NCBI GenBank assembly: GCA_035654175.1
Contig: DASRXL010000008.1
Span: 1-31,415, forward strand
Source of the DNA: PNC22 sp035654175
GTDB taxonomy: Bacteria; Planctomycetota; Phycisphaerae; Phycisphaerales; UBA1924
Direction of reading: 5' to 3'
DNA length: 31,415 bases
In this document: in pieces, positions 23,781 to 31,415 of the stretch
Layout: each line of letters starts with the position of its first letter
Numbering within the stretch: the first letter of the stretch is position 1
Made by a program: the position numbers and the translations under genes
The notes under the pieces: model-generated
The model's input: the letters and a program-made list of their open reading frames with translations, nothing else
Database searches by the model: none
What the model was told of the DNA's origin: nothing

Positions 23781-25277
23781 ATGGGAAGCCTGCTCGAGCA
23801 TCTCGGGGCGTGGGAGCCCTTCCGGGCCGTCGTCGTCGGCGACTTCATGGTCGACGAGATGGTCTATGGCGACGCCGAGCGATTGAGCGCGGACGCGCCC
23901 GTCCCGGTGCTGCACGTCCGGCGCGTCGAGCGCAACCCCGGAGGCGCGGCGAACCTCGCCCTGGCCCTCGCCGCCCTCGGGGGGAAGGTGGCCGCGGTGG
24001 GGGTCGCCGGACGCGACGAGGCCGGCGACCACCTGCGCGACGCTCTGGACCGCGCGGGCATCGACACCGGCGGGATCGCCCGCGACGGCTCGGGGCGGCC
24101 CACGACGGTGAAGCGGAATCTTGTCGGCCTTGCCCAGCAGCGACACCCCCACAAGATGTTCCGCGTCGATTACGAGTCGCGCGAGCCGGTCTCCGACGCC
24201 CTCGAGCGCGAGCTGACCACGTCGCTCCGCCGCTCGATGGCGGCGGCGGACGTCGTCTGCATCGAGGATTACGGCAAGGGCGTCTGCACGCCGGCCCTCT
24301 GCCAGGCCGTGATCGCCGAGGCCGAACGCATCGGCGTGCCGGTGTTCGTCGATCCCGCCAAGCTCACGGACTACTCGCGCTATCGAGGCTGCACCGCCAT
24401 CACTCCGAACCGGAACGAAGCGGAGGCGGCGACCGGCCTCCAGACCCACACCGAGGGCGAGGCCTCACACAACGCCGACCTGGCCCTGGCCCTGCGCCGG
24501 CAGCTCGCGTGCGAGGCCGTCGTGCTCACCCTCGACCGCCAGGGCGCCTTGCTGCTCGAGCGCGGCGGCGACCTGCTCGCCGTCCCGACCGTGGCGAGGG
24601 AGGTCTACGACGTGACCGGCGCCGGCGACGTGTTCCTGGCCGGCCTCGCCGCGGCACGCGCCAACCGCATGAGCTGGCCCGACTCGGTGCGCCTGGCGAA
24701 TGTCGCGGCGGGCCTGGAGGTCGAGGTGTTCGGCGCGCAGCCGATCCCGATCGAGCGGGTGCATCAGCAGGTGCTCGCCGAAGCCTCCTCACAGCACGGC
24801 AAGCTCCGCACGCGCGAGCAGCTCCTGATCGAGGTGCGCGCCTGGCGTCGCGACGGCAAACGCATCGTTTTCACAAACGGCTGCTTCGACGTGCTGCACT
24901 CTGGGCACGTCTCGCTGCTCGAGCGCGCCGCGGCCCGCGGCGACGCTCTCATCGTCGCGATCAACGACGACGCGACGGTGCAGGCGCTGAAGGGGCCCGG
25001 CCGCCCCGTCAATACGCAGGCCGACCGCGCCCGAGTGCTCTCGGCCCTAGGCTGCGTCGACCGCGTTGTGATCTTCCCCGAGCCGACGCCCGCCGGGTTG
25101 ATCGAGGCGGTCCAGCCCGACGTCCTCGTCAAGGGCGACGAGTACTCCGTCGAGCAGATCCCGGGCGCCGAGGCGGTCCTCGCGCGCGGCGGCGAGGTCG
25201 TGCGCCTGCCCATGGTCGAGGGCAAGAGCACCACCGCGACCGTCGCCCGCATCCGCGCCCACAACGTTGTGGAATAA
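23781..25277 (+). CDS. hldE: Bifunctional heptose kinase/adenylyltransferase HldE
   Basis: Makes ADP-heptose for LPS inner core in two steps: phosphorylation of heptose-7-phosphate at O-1, then adenylylation. 498 residues, normal size (E. coli about 477). Residues 1 to about 330 form the PfkB/ribokinase domain (VVVGDFMVDEMVYGDAERLS, NPGGAANLALAL, DVTGAGDVFLAGL at 277-289). Residues about 345-498 form the nucleotidyltransferase domain (FTNGCFDVLHSGHVSLLE from about 364, HxGH type; VKGDEYSVEQIPGAE; VEGKSTTATVARI). Both active sites look intact. The last codons (AHNVVE) are written by the first copy of a perfect 12-bp palindrome. Confidence 0.95.
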   Translation: MGSLLEHLGAWEPFRAVVVGDFMVDEMVYGDAERLSADAPVPVLHVRRVERNPGGAANLALALAALGGKVAAVGVAGRDEAGDHLRDALDRAGIDTGGIARDGSGRPTTVKRNLVGLAQQRHPHKMFRVDYESREPVSDALERELTTSLRRSMAAADVVCIEDYGKGVCTPALCQAVIAEAERIGVPVFVDPAKLTDYSRYRGCTAITPNRNEAEAATGLQTHTEGEASHNADLALALRRQLACEAVVLTLDRQGALLLERGGDLLAVPTVAREVYDVTGAGDVFLAGLAAARANRMSWPDSVRLANVAAGLEVEVFGAQPIPIERVHQQVLAEASSQHGKLRTREQLLIEVRAWRRDGKRIVFTNGCFDVLHSGHVSLLERAAARGDALIVAINDDATVQALKGPGRPVNTQADRARVLSALGCVDRVVIFPEPTPAGLIEAVQPDVLVKGDEYSVEQIPGAEAVLARGGEVVRLPMVEGKSTTATVARIRAHNVVE

Positions 25278-25301
25278 GCCGCTCTCTTTCACAACGTTGT
25301 G
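25260..25301. promoter_or_regulatory. Twin perfect palindromes CACAACGTTGTG
   Basis: The perfect 12-bp palindrome CACAACGTTGTG occurs at 25260-25271 and again at 25290-25301. Both copies are followed by GAA, giving a 15-nt identity, and their centres are exactly 30 bp apart. The first copy overlaps the end of hldE; the second is in the gap. Three helical turns of spacing suits two dimers bound on one DNA face. The central AACGTT resembles LacI-family operators in general form. No regulator is identified. Confidence 0.55.
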
Positions 25302-25341
25302 GAAACTACGACAATTTACACCGGTTTTGCGCGCAAGCCCC

Positions 25342-25370
25342 TTGACATCAACGGAGTTAGGTCCGATTCT
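25342..25370 (+). promoter_or_regulatory. Candidate sigma-70-type promoter without a downstream protein gene
   Basis: A perfect TTGACA at 25342-25347 is followed after 17 nt by GATTCT (25365-25370), a 3-of-6 match to TATAAT. It lies in a locally AT-richer stretch (about 25302-25370), rare in this window, just after the twin palindromes. Reading rightward it would transcribe the structured segment 25421-25530. No + strand gene follows. Confidence 0.4.
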
Positions 25371-25420
25371 CTCGCCCGAATCGGGCGGCGCGTGCGGCCT
25401 CGCGCCCCCGCGGGCATCGG

Positions 25421-25530
25421 ACGGGGAGGTCGCCGGCGGGGGACAGAGCCGCCCGGCGTGGGAGCCGGGCGGCTGATCGACAGCCCCGGGGCGAGCCCGG
25501 TGCTCGTCGATCCGCCGACGACCTCCCCGT
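25421..25530. ncRNA. Strong three-way-junction fold, candidate structured RNA or terminator
   Basis: The outer stem pairs 25421-25438 with 25513-25530: 18 positions, one mismatch (C25433/A25518). Hairpin 1 is 25447-25474, a perfect 11-bp stem AGCCGCCCGGC/GCCGGGCGGCT with loop GTGGGA. Hairpin 2 is 25475-25512: GATCGAC/GTCGATC, then a one-base bulge, AGC/GCT, a mismatch and CCGGG/CCCGG with loop GCGAG. Hairpins 1 and 2 abut directly, and hairpin 2 stacks on the outer stem. It sits between the convergent hldE and oxidoreductase genes. No T run follows on either strand, so a plain terminator is not obvious. Strand is not determined. Confidence 0.5.
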
Positions 25531-25558
25531 CTCTCGCCGCGATCGTCCGACCCCCCGT

Positions 25559-26605
25559 TCACGACCGCCAGTCGATCACGATCTTGCCGAACTGCTCGCC
25601 CTGCTCCAGGCGCTCGTACGCCGCGCCGCAGTCGCCCGGCGCGAAAACGCGGTCGATGGCCGGCCGGATATGCCCCGCGCGGAACAGCGACGCGACCTCC
25701 TTGAACTCGTCGTTGGAGCCCATCGTCGAGCCGAGGATGCGGAGCTGGTTCCAGAAGATCCGGGCGAGGTCGGTCGTCGCGTCGGCCCCGGTCGTGGCGC
25801 CGGGCGTGACGTACGCCCCGCCGCGGGCCAGGCTCTTGATGCACGCGAGGTGGGTGGCCTTGCCGACCGAATCGACGGCCATGTCCACGCCCCGCTTGCC
25901 CGTGATCGCGCGGACGTCGCGCGACCAGTCCTGGCCCTGATCGAGAAGGGCGTGATCGGCGCCGAGCTCGCGCGCGCGGTCGAGCTTCCACTGGTGGCGG
26001 CTGGTCACGATCACCGGACACCCAAGATGTTTCGCGATCGCAAGCGCGCTGGTGGCGACGCCGCCGCCGATGCCCGTGATGAGCACCGATTGCCCGGCCC
26101 GGAGATCGCCCTTGGTGACCATCATCGAGTAGGCCGTGAGCGAGCACAGGCCGAAGGCGGCCGCCTCGGCGGGGTCGCACCCGTGGAGAGCGGCGAGGTT
26201 CTCAACCGGGGCTCCGAACTTCGCGCTGTGAGCCCCGAAATAGTGCTCCCCGATCAGCTCATACTCCGGCGCGAGGGTGGATCGCGCCGGCTCGTCAGGC
26301 CCGGGGTGACGCTCGACGCGCAGCGCCGCGTTGTAGGCGACCTGCCGGCCGATCCATTTCGGGTCCACGCCCTCGCCGACCGCCTCGACGACGCCGCAGG
26401 CGTCGCACCCCGAGACGCGGGGGTACGCCAAGTCGAGCCCCGGCACGCCGCGCCCCACCCAGAGGTCCATGTGGTTGAACGCGGAGCAGAGCGTGCGCAC
26501 GACGGCCCAGCCCGGGCGCGGCGGCTCGGGCTCGGGCCAGTCGGAGCGGAGGGAGACGTTCGGCGCGACGGGGCGGCCCTGCCTGGAGACGACGATCGCG
26601 TGCAT
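25559..26605 (-). CDS. Zinc-independent MDR oxidoreductase (quinone reductase-like)
   Basis: Medium-chain dehydrogenase/reductase of 348 residues. A GroES-like N-terminal domain (SAFNHMDLWVGRGVPGL, RVSGCDACGVVEAVGEGV) is followed by a Rossmann domain with GIGGGVATSALAIAKHLG (178 onward) and HQWKLDRARELGADHAL. The catalytic zinc ligands of alcohol dehydrogenases are not conserved (GCDACG where GHE would stand). The structural-zinc Cys cluster is also missing. It is therefore probably an NAD(P)H-dependent quinone or enone reductase. Substrate unknown. No clear Shine-Dalgarno sequence precedes ATG 26605. Its 3' end faces the structured element at 25421-25530, 29 nt away. Confidence 0.87.
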   Translation of the reverse strand: MHAIVVSRQGRPVAPNVSLRSDWPEPEPPRPGWAVVRTLCSAFNHMDLWVGRGVPGLDLAYPRVSGCDACGVVEAVGEGVDPKWIGRQVAYNAALRVERHPGPDEPARSTLAPEYELIGEHYFGAHSAKFGAPVENLAALHGCDPAEAAAFGLCSLTAYSMMVTKGDLRAGQSVLITGIGGGVATSALAIAKHLGCPVIVTSRHQWKLDRARELGADHALLDQGQDWSRDVRAITGKRGVDMAVDSVGKATHLACIKSLARGGAYVTPGATTGADATTDLARIFWNQLRILGSTMGSNDEFKEVASLFRAGHIRPAIDRVFAPGDCGAAYERLEQGEQFGKIVIDWRS

Positions 26606-26651
26606 GAGCGGAGGGTACCGCCCGGGTCGGCCGCCGTCGCGCCGAGGGGCC

Positions 26652-27173
26652 TCACGGGCTGTTCGAGGCGGAAGGCTCCGTCAGATCGCTGAACCGCCGC
26701 AGGACCCGGTCCTCGAGCTTCACATCGTGCAGGGCCCGCGAGAGCTCGGCCATGACAAGCACGACCCCCCCGCCCATGGCCAGCAGACCCAGCCCGAACG
26801 CCCAGAGTGCGAGCGACCAGAAACGTGGGCTGGCCAGGGAGAGGCCGATTGCGCCGGAGCTCGCCAGCATCAGGAGCACCCCCGCGAGAAGCGACTGCAG
26901 CGCGGCGCGGATCAGGACGGCGCGCTTGAGAACGCCCGAGGCGTGGGACTCGAGAGCCTCCAGGCGCAGCCGGTCGAGCGACGCTCCGACGGCGCCCGAC
27001 GCCGGATGGTCCAGAGAGCGGAGAAGATGGACGCGCTCGGCGGCGAAGGCCCGCGAGCGGGCGACGACCGCCGCGAGCCGGTTGAAGAGGGCGAGGCACA
27101 GAAGGCCCGCCGCCGAGATCATGACCACGGGCGCCGCGAGCTGGCCGATGACGTGTGCGGTCTCCGACTGCAT
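26652..27173 (-). CDS. DUF2721 family membrane protein
   Basis: 173 residues. The N-terminus (VIGQLAAPVVMISAAGLLCLALFNRLAAVVARSRA) has the DUF2721 pattern: one membrane helix followed by NRL..VV.R.R. A long helical linker (about 45-85) is followed by two further hydrophobic segments (about 86-108 and 117-141) and a short cytoplasmic tail. The function of the family is unknown to me. It lies downstream of rplS on the same strand, beyond the rplS terminator hairpin, so it is probably transcribed separately. Confidence 0.78.
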   Translation of the reverse strand: MQSETAHVIGQLAAPVVMISAAGLLCLALFNRLAAVVARSRAFAAERVHLLRSLDHPASGAVGASLDRLRLEALESHASGVLKRAVLIRAALQSLLAGVLLMLASSGAIGLSLASPRFWSLALWAFGLGLLAMGGGVVLVMAELSRALHDVKLEDRVLRRFSDLTEPSASNSP

Positions 27174-27218
27174 GGGTGGCCTCGGCGGGCATCCTACGCG
27201 CGGGAGCCGGGAACAACG

Positions 27219-27244
27219 CCGCCCCGCGAGCGGTCGCGGGGCGG
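27219..27244 (-). terminator. Terminator-like hairpin downstream of rplS
   Basis: An 11-bp perfect stem, CCGCCCCGCGA with TCGCGGGGCGG, with a 4-nt loop lies about 30 nt past the rplS stop on the minus strand. It is followed (minus strand) by GCGTTGTTCC, a weak T-rich tail. The high stability and position suit rplS termination. Confidence 0.55.
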
Positions 27245-27273
27245 GCAGGAGAATGCATTCGGTATGCCGCGGG

Positions 27274-27663
27274 TCAGCCGACGGTCTTCTGACCCTCGAC
27301 GTGCTTGAGCCCGCGCCGCCGGTCGCGCAGGCGGCGGCTCTTGCCGACGCGGTCGCGGAGGAAGTAGAGCTTGGCGCGCCGGGCGTCGGCGCGGCGGACG
27401 ACCTCGAACTTCGAGATCATCGGGCTGTTGATGGGCCAGGTGCGCTCGATGCCCTCGTTGTCCACCACGCGCCGGACGGTGATCATCTCGGTGATGCCCC
27501 GGCCCTTGCGGCTGATGAGCACGCCCTGGAAGACCTGGATGCGCTCCTTATCCCCCTCGACGATGCGCACATGCACGTTGATCGTGTCGCCGATATCCAT
27601 GATCGGCAGGTTGGTCTTGAGGCTCTCGGCGTTGATGCTCTCGAGAATCTGCTGCATGCCCAT
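27274..27663 (-). CDS. rplS: 50S ribosomal protein bL19
   Basis: Ribosomal protein at the 30S-50S interface. 129 residues; typical bL19 has about 115. Signatures: ESLKTNLPIMDIGDTINVHV, EGDKERIQVFQGVLISRKGRG, ITVRRVVDNEGIERTWPINS, PMISKFEVVRRADARRAKLY and FLRDRVGKSRRLRDRRRG. A short C-terminal extension (LKHVEGQKTVG) follows. AGAGGT precedes ATG 27663. It normally follows trmD; here two paralogous genes and a 137-nt gap (27664-27800) come between. I saw no clear regulatory site in that gap beyond the ribosome binding site. Confidence 0.97.
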   Translation of the reverse strand: MGMQQILESINAESLKTNLPIMDIGDTINVHVRIVEGDKERIQVFQGVLISRKGRGITEMITVRRVVDNEGIERTWPINSPMISKFEVVRRADARRAKLYFLRDRVGKSRRLRDRRRGLKHVEGQKTVG

Positions 27664-27800
27664 GGTCGCACCTCTGCACGGCTCGCCCGGCCCGGACGCG
27701 CGGAATCGGCCGGAATCTGTTCGGAACTCCGGCGGGAATGCCGGGTGGCAAGCCTAGGTGGGCCACTCTGCGCTTTCCAGCAGTTGGCGCGCCCCCCTCG

Positions 27801-29372
27801 CTACCCGCCCGGCTCAACACCGGGGACCGCGCCGGGCGCATCGGTCCAGTCGAGGGGCACGCCGGGGATCACGATCTCCTCCGCCCACACGCGCTCCGCC
27901 AGCCCGACCCGTCCCGCCTCCGCGAGGTCCGGGACGATCACGACGTCCACGCTCTCCAGCCGGGGCAGATCCCGGGCGAAGAACTGGGTGCCGACGCCCT
28001 GCGGACCGGCCTCGCCAGCCGGAGCGAGCGCGATGTAGGCCGGCCCGGACGCGACGCCCTGCCGGAAGCTTCGGGCGAGAGGCCACGACCGATCGCCGCT
28101 CCGGAGCACGACCCGCCCGATGATCCACGGCGTGCCCTCCCGGGCATCGTCGCGGTGCAGGCTCATCGTGAGAGCGAGACACGGGCTCGGAGTATCCGGC
28201 CACTTCCGCACCTGGATGCCGCCCTGCATCGGTGCCGAGCAGCTCGGGTCGAAGCCCGCGGCTTCGTCCGGGCCCACCATGCGGACGAAGGAAGCCGGCG
28301 AGGCGTGGACGGTGAGACGGTGCGACACCCGGTGCGTGAACTGCGTGGTCGGTTCTGCGCGCTCACCGGTCTGCACCAGCGTCAGGCTGTCGCCGGCATA
28401 GCCGCGGACGGTGTACACGAGCACGAGCTCGTGCTCGCCGGGCGGGAGGGACCAGGATGCGGGCCGGTGCGGCGGGAACGGCGTCGGCACCAGCTCCATG
28501 CCCGAGAAGGAGCGGAAGCCGAACGCGCCGCCGGGCAGCACGGTGATGATTCCCAGGCGCGAATCCCACTGCCCGTCGGACCGTTGAGGTCCGGCGGGCT
28601 CGAGCGGGAGCGGGGCCCCGTCCAGCGTGGCCGATTCGAGCGTCGCGATGTACCCCACCGCGCCCGCGGGCACGGCGCGCTCGCGCAGGGAGGGGAAGCG
28701 CAGGTCAAGCGGGTAGAGCCGCGCCGGCCAAGGCTCGCTCGCGACGGCATTATTCGGGAGACCGACCGATGGATCGCTCAGCGCCGCGCGCACATAGCGG
28801 GCGAGGTTCTCCCCGCTCACCTCATCGGCCACGAACGCGCCCTCGAGCAGCGGCCACCACGGGCTGTTCGGCCAGTCCACGTTCGGGTCGGCCTGGGCGC
28901 GGAGCGCGCCCGGCACGATCCTCGCGAGGGAGCCCGGCGCGAGAGGGGCGGTGTTGTGCCTGTCGAGGAGCTCGGCCGCGGCGGCCTGGCTGACACCGCC
29001 TCGGAGCATCGAGGCCTCCGCGAGCAGGAGCCAGGTCGGCTTCGCGCCGTTGAGTCTCGCGTTTGAAGCGACGAGGGCGAGGGCGAGAGCGCCGCACGCG
29101 AGGAGCACTCCCGCCACGCCGAGCGATGCAACCACATGGCGGCGCTGCTTCACGCCGATCCGCACCGCGCGCCGGGCGCCCAGATCGCGGCCGCATTCCG
29201 GGCAGCGGGGAGGGCCGTCGGATTGCTCCGCGTCTGCGTCCGTTTCGATTCCCGTGAGATCGAAACCGCAGCGCCGGCAGTGGGGCGCGTCACCGATGTT
29301 TCGGCCGCGGAGGCCGACGCCCAGGAGCGCGAGGCCGACGAGCAGCGAGATTGTCGCCAATAGCCAGATCAT
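27801..29372 (-). CDS. Zinc-ribbon membrane protein, paralog 2 of tandem pair
   Basis: 523 residues from ATG 29372, which matches the start of its paralog; an upstream ATG at 29396 would overlap that gene by 14 nt. Layout: a membrane helix (about 4-21), then a zinc ribbon with CRRCGFDLTG and CPECGRDLG (four Cys, about 31-64), a second membrane helix (about 80-102), and a large presumably extracytoplasmic region with no motif I recognise. The paralogs share KPTWLL.EA..LRG...AAA, APLAPG.L, a late GR.VLR sequence and a .DVV.VPD...A.R.G sequence before the C-terminus. The double-CxxC ribbon ahead of a membrane helix is a type I associate with Planctomycetota. Function unknown. Confidence 0.78.
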   Translation of the reverse strand: MIWLLATISLLVGLALLGVGLRGRNIGDAPHCRRCGFDLTGIETDADAEQSDGPPRCPECGRDLGARRAVRIGVKQRRHVVASLGVAGVLLACGALALALVASNARLNGAKPTWLLLAEASMLRGGVSQAAAAELLDRHNTAPLAPGSLARIVPGALRAQADPNVDWPNSPWWPLLEGAFVADEVSGENLARYVRAALSDPSVGLPNNAVASEPWPARLYPLDLRFPSLRERAVPAGAVGYIATLESATLDGAPLPLEPAGPQRSDGQWDSRLGIITVLPGGAFGFRSFSGMELVPTPFPPHRPASWSLPPGEHELVLVYTVRGYAGDSLTLVQTGERAEPTTQFTHRVSHRLTVHASPASFVRMVGPDEAAGFDPSCSAPMQGGIQVRKWPDTPSPCLALTMSLHRDDAREGTPWIIGRVVLRSGDRSWPLARSFRQGVASGPAYIALAPAGEAGPQGVGTQFFARDLPRLESVDVVIVPDLAEAGRVGLAERVWAEEIVIPGVPLDWTDAPGAVPGVEPGG

Positions 29373-29382
29373 CCGGTGCTGC

Positions 29383-30978
29383 TCACCTGTCTCCATCGTC
29401 CTCGGGGCGGCTTCTCACCGACGGTGAGGCGATCGGGAGCCCCATCGCTTGCAGCGGTATCGACCGGAGCACGATCTCCTTGTCCCAGACCGGGCCGACG
29501 ATGCCGCGTCCCGCTGCCTCGTCAATATCCGGAACGAGCACCAGGTCCACATGGTGCGATGCGGGGAGCTCGTCAATGTGCAGAGTGGTCTCGCGCAACG
29601 CGCGCCCGGGCGCGCTGATCAGGCATGCCGGCTCAAATCCCGGCTCGCTTGGCTGAAGACCGTTGCCGGAGAGCGGCCACTCGTACCCGTCGGCTCGGAG
29701 GACCAGCCGTCCGACGAGCCAGACATCCGATGTATCGAAACGCCCGATGGGGCATGTGAGCACGTAATCGCAGCGGGTGTTGTCGCCGGGTGCACAGGGG
29801 ATCGCGTACATTGCGCCTGGACCGCCGTCACGATCGACGAAGAGGCGCGGAGTGCGTTGCTCATCGCGAATCCCTCTGACAACATCCACCACGTCGGCCG
29901 ACGTGCTGCCCGCCCGGACATGGTGCGAGCCATTCCACGTGAAGGCGGCGCTCGGCTTCACGTCGGGCACGATCGGGCTGACGGCGGAGCCGATTGGGGC
30001 GAGCCTGAAACCTTCGATGCGCCACTGAAAGTCGAGCTGGTGCTGTCCGGGTTCGAATGTGAGGCGAGGAAATCCGAGATTGCGTTTTGCGGTTGGCAGC
30101 ATCCCGGCAACTGCGCCGCGAGGCCCGGACAGACTCGAACCGTTCGGGTGGATGACTGACTCGTATTGCCCCCAGTGGACGAACCACCGGCCACCCGCGC
30201 CGAGCTCCTCGAGGGTAACGGTTTCTCGATCGACGCTGAGCTGTTGCAGGTACGCGGCGAAGCCGATGGGTGCGAACGGCACAACGCGCGGCGCTGAAAT
30301 CGGGCGCGGCGAAATCTCGAACAGCTCGGTTTCCCAATGACTCCCGCCCAGAGCGACCGCGGGAGCGTGGATCTCCAGCGTGCCGATCGCCTGAGCCGTA
30401 TAGCGGCTCTCCTGTCCGGGGCTAACAGCGCCGGCGGCGAAAGCCGCATCCAGCAGATCGAACCAGGGGGAGCCGAGCCATCGGCTGTTCGCATCCGCCT
30501 GGGCATCGAGCGCGGCATCAACCAGCGCGCCGAGCTGTCCGGGAGCAAGTGGGGCCGCGGCATGGCGGGCGCTGAGCTCGTCCGCCGCGGCCTCCCGGGC
30601 CGCGCCCCGAAGGCGCGTCGCTTCGATCATGAGGAGCCAGGTGGGCTTGAGGCTGTTGAGATCGGTGCGCGAGGAGGAGATGGCAAGGCCGGCGGCGCCC
30701 GTTCCGCCGAGCAGCACGAGCGCGCCCACGAGCGCGAGCGCTGGTCGCCCGCGGCGGAGGCCCGTCGCGACTGCCCGCGGCCGATCGAGCGTGCGACCGC
30801 ATTCCGGGCAACGCGGCGGCGCCGGCGCACTCGGGATGTCGGCCGGAGGTGCGATGCCCGTGAGATCGAAGCCGCAGCGCCGGCAGTGAGGCGCCTCGCC
30901 GATGCGCCGGCCGCGGAGGCTGAGCGCGAGGAGGATCGCACCGCAGAGGAGGAGGATTGAGGCGACCCCCCAAAGCAT
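29383..30978 (-). CDS. Zinc-ribbon membrane protein, paralog 1 of tandem pair
   Basis: 531 residues from ATG 30978 (MLWGVASILLLCGAILLALS). Same plan as the next gene: membrane helix, zinc ribbon CRRCGFDLTG...CPECGRTLD with four Cys, a second membrane helix (about 79-100), then some 430 residues outside the membrane. The shared segments include SLKPTWLLMIEATRLRGAA and RHAAAPLAPGQL. Elsewhere the two have diverged considerably, so the duplication is old or they are under different selection. It begins 20 nt after trmD and ends 10 nt before its paralog's start, so all three are likely one transcript. No catalytic motif is seen; a sensory or scaffold role is only a guess. Confidence 0.78.
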   Translation of the reverse strand: MLWGVASILLLCGAILLALSLRGRRIGEAPHCRRCGFDLTGIAPPADIPSAPAPPRCPECGRTLDRPRAVATGLRRGRPALALVGALVLLGGTGAAGLAISSSRTDLNSLKPTWLLMIEATRLRGAAREAAADELSARHAAAPLAPGQLGALVDAALDAQADANSRWLGSPWFDLLDAAFAAGAVSPGQESRYTAQAIGTLEIHAPAVALGGSHWETELFEISPRPISAPRVVPFAPIGFAAYLQQLSVDRETVTLEELGAGGRWFVHWGQYESVIHPNGSSLSGPRGAVAGMLPTAKRNLGFPRLTFEPGQHQLDFQWRIEGFRLAPIGSAVSPIVPDVKPSAAFTWNGSHHVRAGSTSADVVDVVRGIRDEQRTPRLFVDRDGGPGAMYAIPCAPGDNTRCDYVLTCPIGRFDTSDVWLVGRLVLRADGYEWPLSGNGLQPSEPGFEPACLISAPGRALRETTLHIDELPASHHVDLVLVPDIDEAAGRGIVGPVWDKEIVLRSIPLQAMGLPIASPSVRSRPEDDGDR

Positions 30979-30998
30979 GAGGACAGCTTACCTCGCGA

Positions 30999-31415
30999 TC
31001 ACTCCAGCAGATCCGGCCTCCGCGCCCGCGTCCGCTCGAGCATCTGCTCCAGCCGCCACCGCGCTACCGCCCGGTGATCGCCGCTGAAGAGAATTCCCGG
31101 CGCCTCCATGCCCTCCCACACCCGGGGGCGCGTGTAGTGCGGGCAATCGAGCAGACGCGCGCCCTCGCGGATGCCCAGCTCGCGCGCGAGCTTGGGGGGG
31201 AGCGGCGTGCCGTTGGGGCCGGTGGCCGGGACGGGGCCGAAGCTGTCCTGGGCCGCGGAATCCTCGTCGCCCAAGGCGCCCGGGAGCAGGCGGATCACGG
31301 CGTCCATGAGCACCATCGCCGCGAGCTCGCCGCCGGAGAGGACGTAGTCGCCCACCGAGATCTCGAGCGGCCGGAGCTTCTCGATCACGCGCTCATCGAT
31401 CCCCTCGTAGTGCGC
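30999..31415 (-). CDS. trmD: tRNA (guanine-37 N1) methyltransferase TrmD, 5' end outside window
   Basis: Forms m1G37 in tRNAs that read CNN and GNN codons, which prevents +1 frameshifting. The C-terminal 138 residues are present; the frame is open to the window edge. It begins AHYEGIDERVIEKL, then the SAM-binding trefoil-knot region EISVGDYVLSGGELAAMVLMDA, the flexible linker and the C-terminal domain (LLDCPHYTRPRVWEGMEAPG, ILFSGDHRAVARWRLEQ, RPDLLE). An insert of about 20-30 residues (GPVPATGPNGTPLPPKLARELGIREG) lies between the DSF motif and the PHYTRP motif. Confidence 0.95.
   Translation of the reverse strand, partial: AHYEGIDERVIEKLRPLEISVGDYVLSGGELAAMVLMDAVIRLLPGALGDEDSAAQDSFGPVPATGPNGTPLPPKLARELGIREGARLLDCPHYTRPRVWEGMEAPGILFSGDHRAVARWRLEQMLERTRARRPDLLE

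Noticed and set aside
25260..25301. ParB parS site
   Set aside because: The parS consensus has TTTCACGTGAAA at its core; these sites have AACGTT in the centre and a different spacing.
25290..25345. Prophage or integron attachment site formed by the 15-nt direct repeat
   Set aside because: The repeat copies are only 15 nt apart, with no integrase or mobile gene anywhere in the window.

Overview
The window is about 31 kb of very GC-rich, gene-dense bacterial chromosome from a diderm (Gram-negative type) organism. It carries lipid A and heptose genes (lpxK, hldE), a complete tripartite RND efflux operon with two lipoproteins, the rod-shape pair PBP2/RodA, and many housekeeping genes. Two tandem membrane proteins start with a CRRCGFDLTG...CPECG zinc ribbon, a signature I associate with Planctomycetota, especially Phycisphaerae. 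That assignment is inference. I saw no phage, IS element, CRISPR array, rRNA or tRNA.

Layout. (1) 1-3761, + strand: 3' end of lemA, an HtpX-like M48 protease, an unknown polytopic membrane protein, and GTP cyclohydrolase FolE2 with a structured leader. (2) 4023-9083, +: PBP2, RodA, RsmG and ribosomal protein bL21. (3) 9076-14986, +: RND operon (adaptor, outer-membrane factor, permease) joined by 4-nt and 1-nt overlaps. (4) 14999-18467, -: a one-domain asparaginase, an aldo/keto reductase and seryl-tRNA synthetase. (5) 18533-20692, +: an FHA-GspE fusion ATPase and a small acidic lipoprotein. (6) 20716-21504, -: an omega-amidase-like nitrilase. (7) 21589-25277, +: Maf, a small membrane protein, LpxK and HldE. 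(8) 25278-25558: a gene-free gap with twin palindromes, a promoter-like sequence and a strong three-way-junction fold. (9) 25559-31415, -: an MDR oxidoreductase, a DUF2721 protein, bL19, two tandem zinc-ribbon paralogs, and the 3' part of trmD.

Genes that work together: LemA with HtpX (membrane protein quality control); PBP2 with RodA (lateral wall synthesis); the three RND genes (export); LpxK with HldE (LPS). trmD and rplS, normally adjacent, are separated here by the paralog pair.

The most unusual signal is a set of five intergenic elements (440-568, 1656-1803, 6466-6545, 15547-15784, 16794-16960). Each is built from short purine-rich quasi-tandem units arranged as long imperfect inverted repeats, two of them nested. 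All lie between genes read in the same direction. Second is the 25260-25530 region, which looks like an operator, promoter and structured RNA with no protein gene behind it. Third is a folE2 leader whose closing stem covers the ribosome binding site. All structures were paired by eye; no folding or database search was run.
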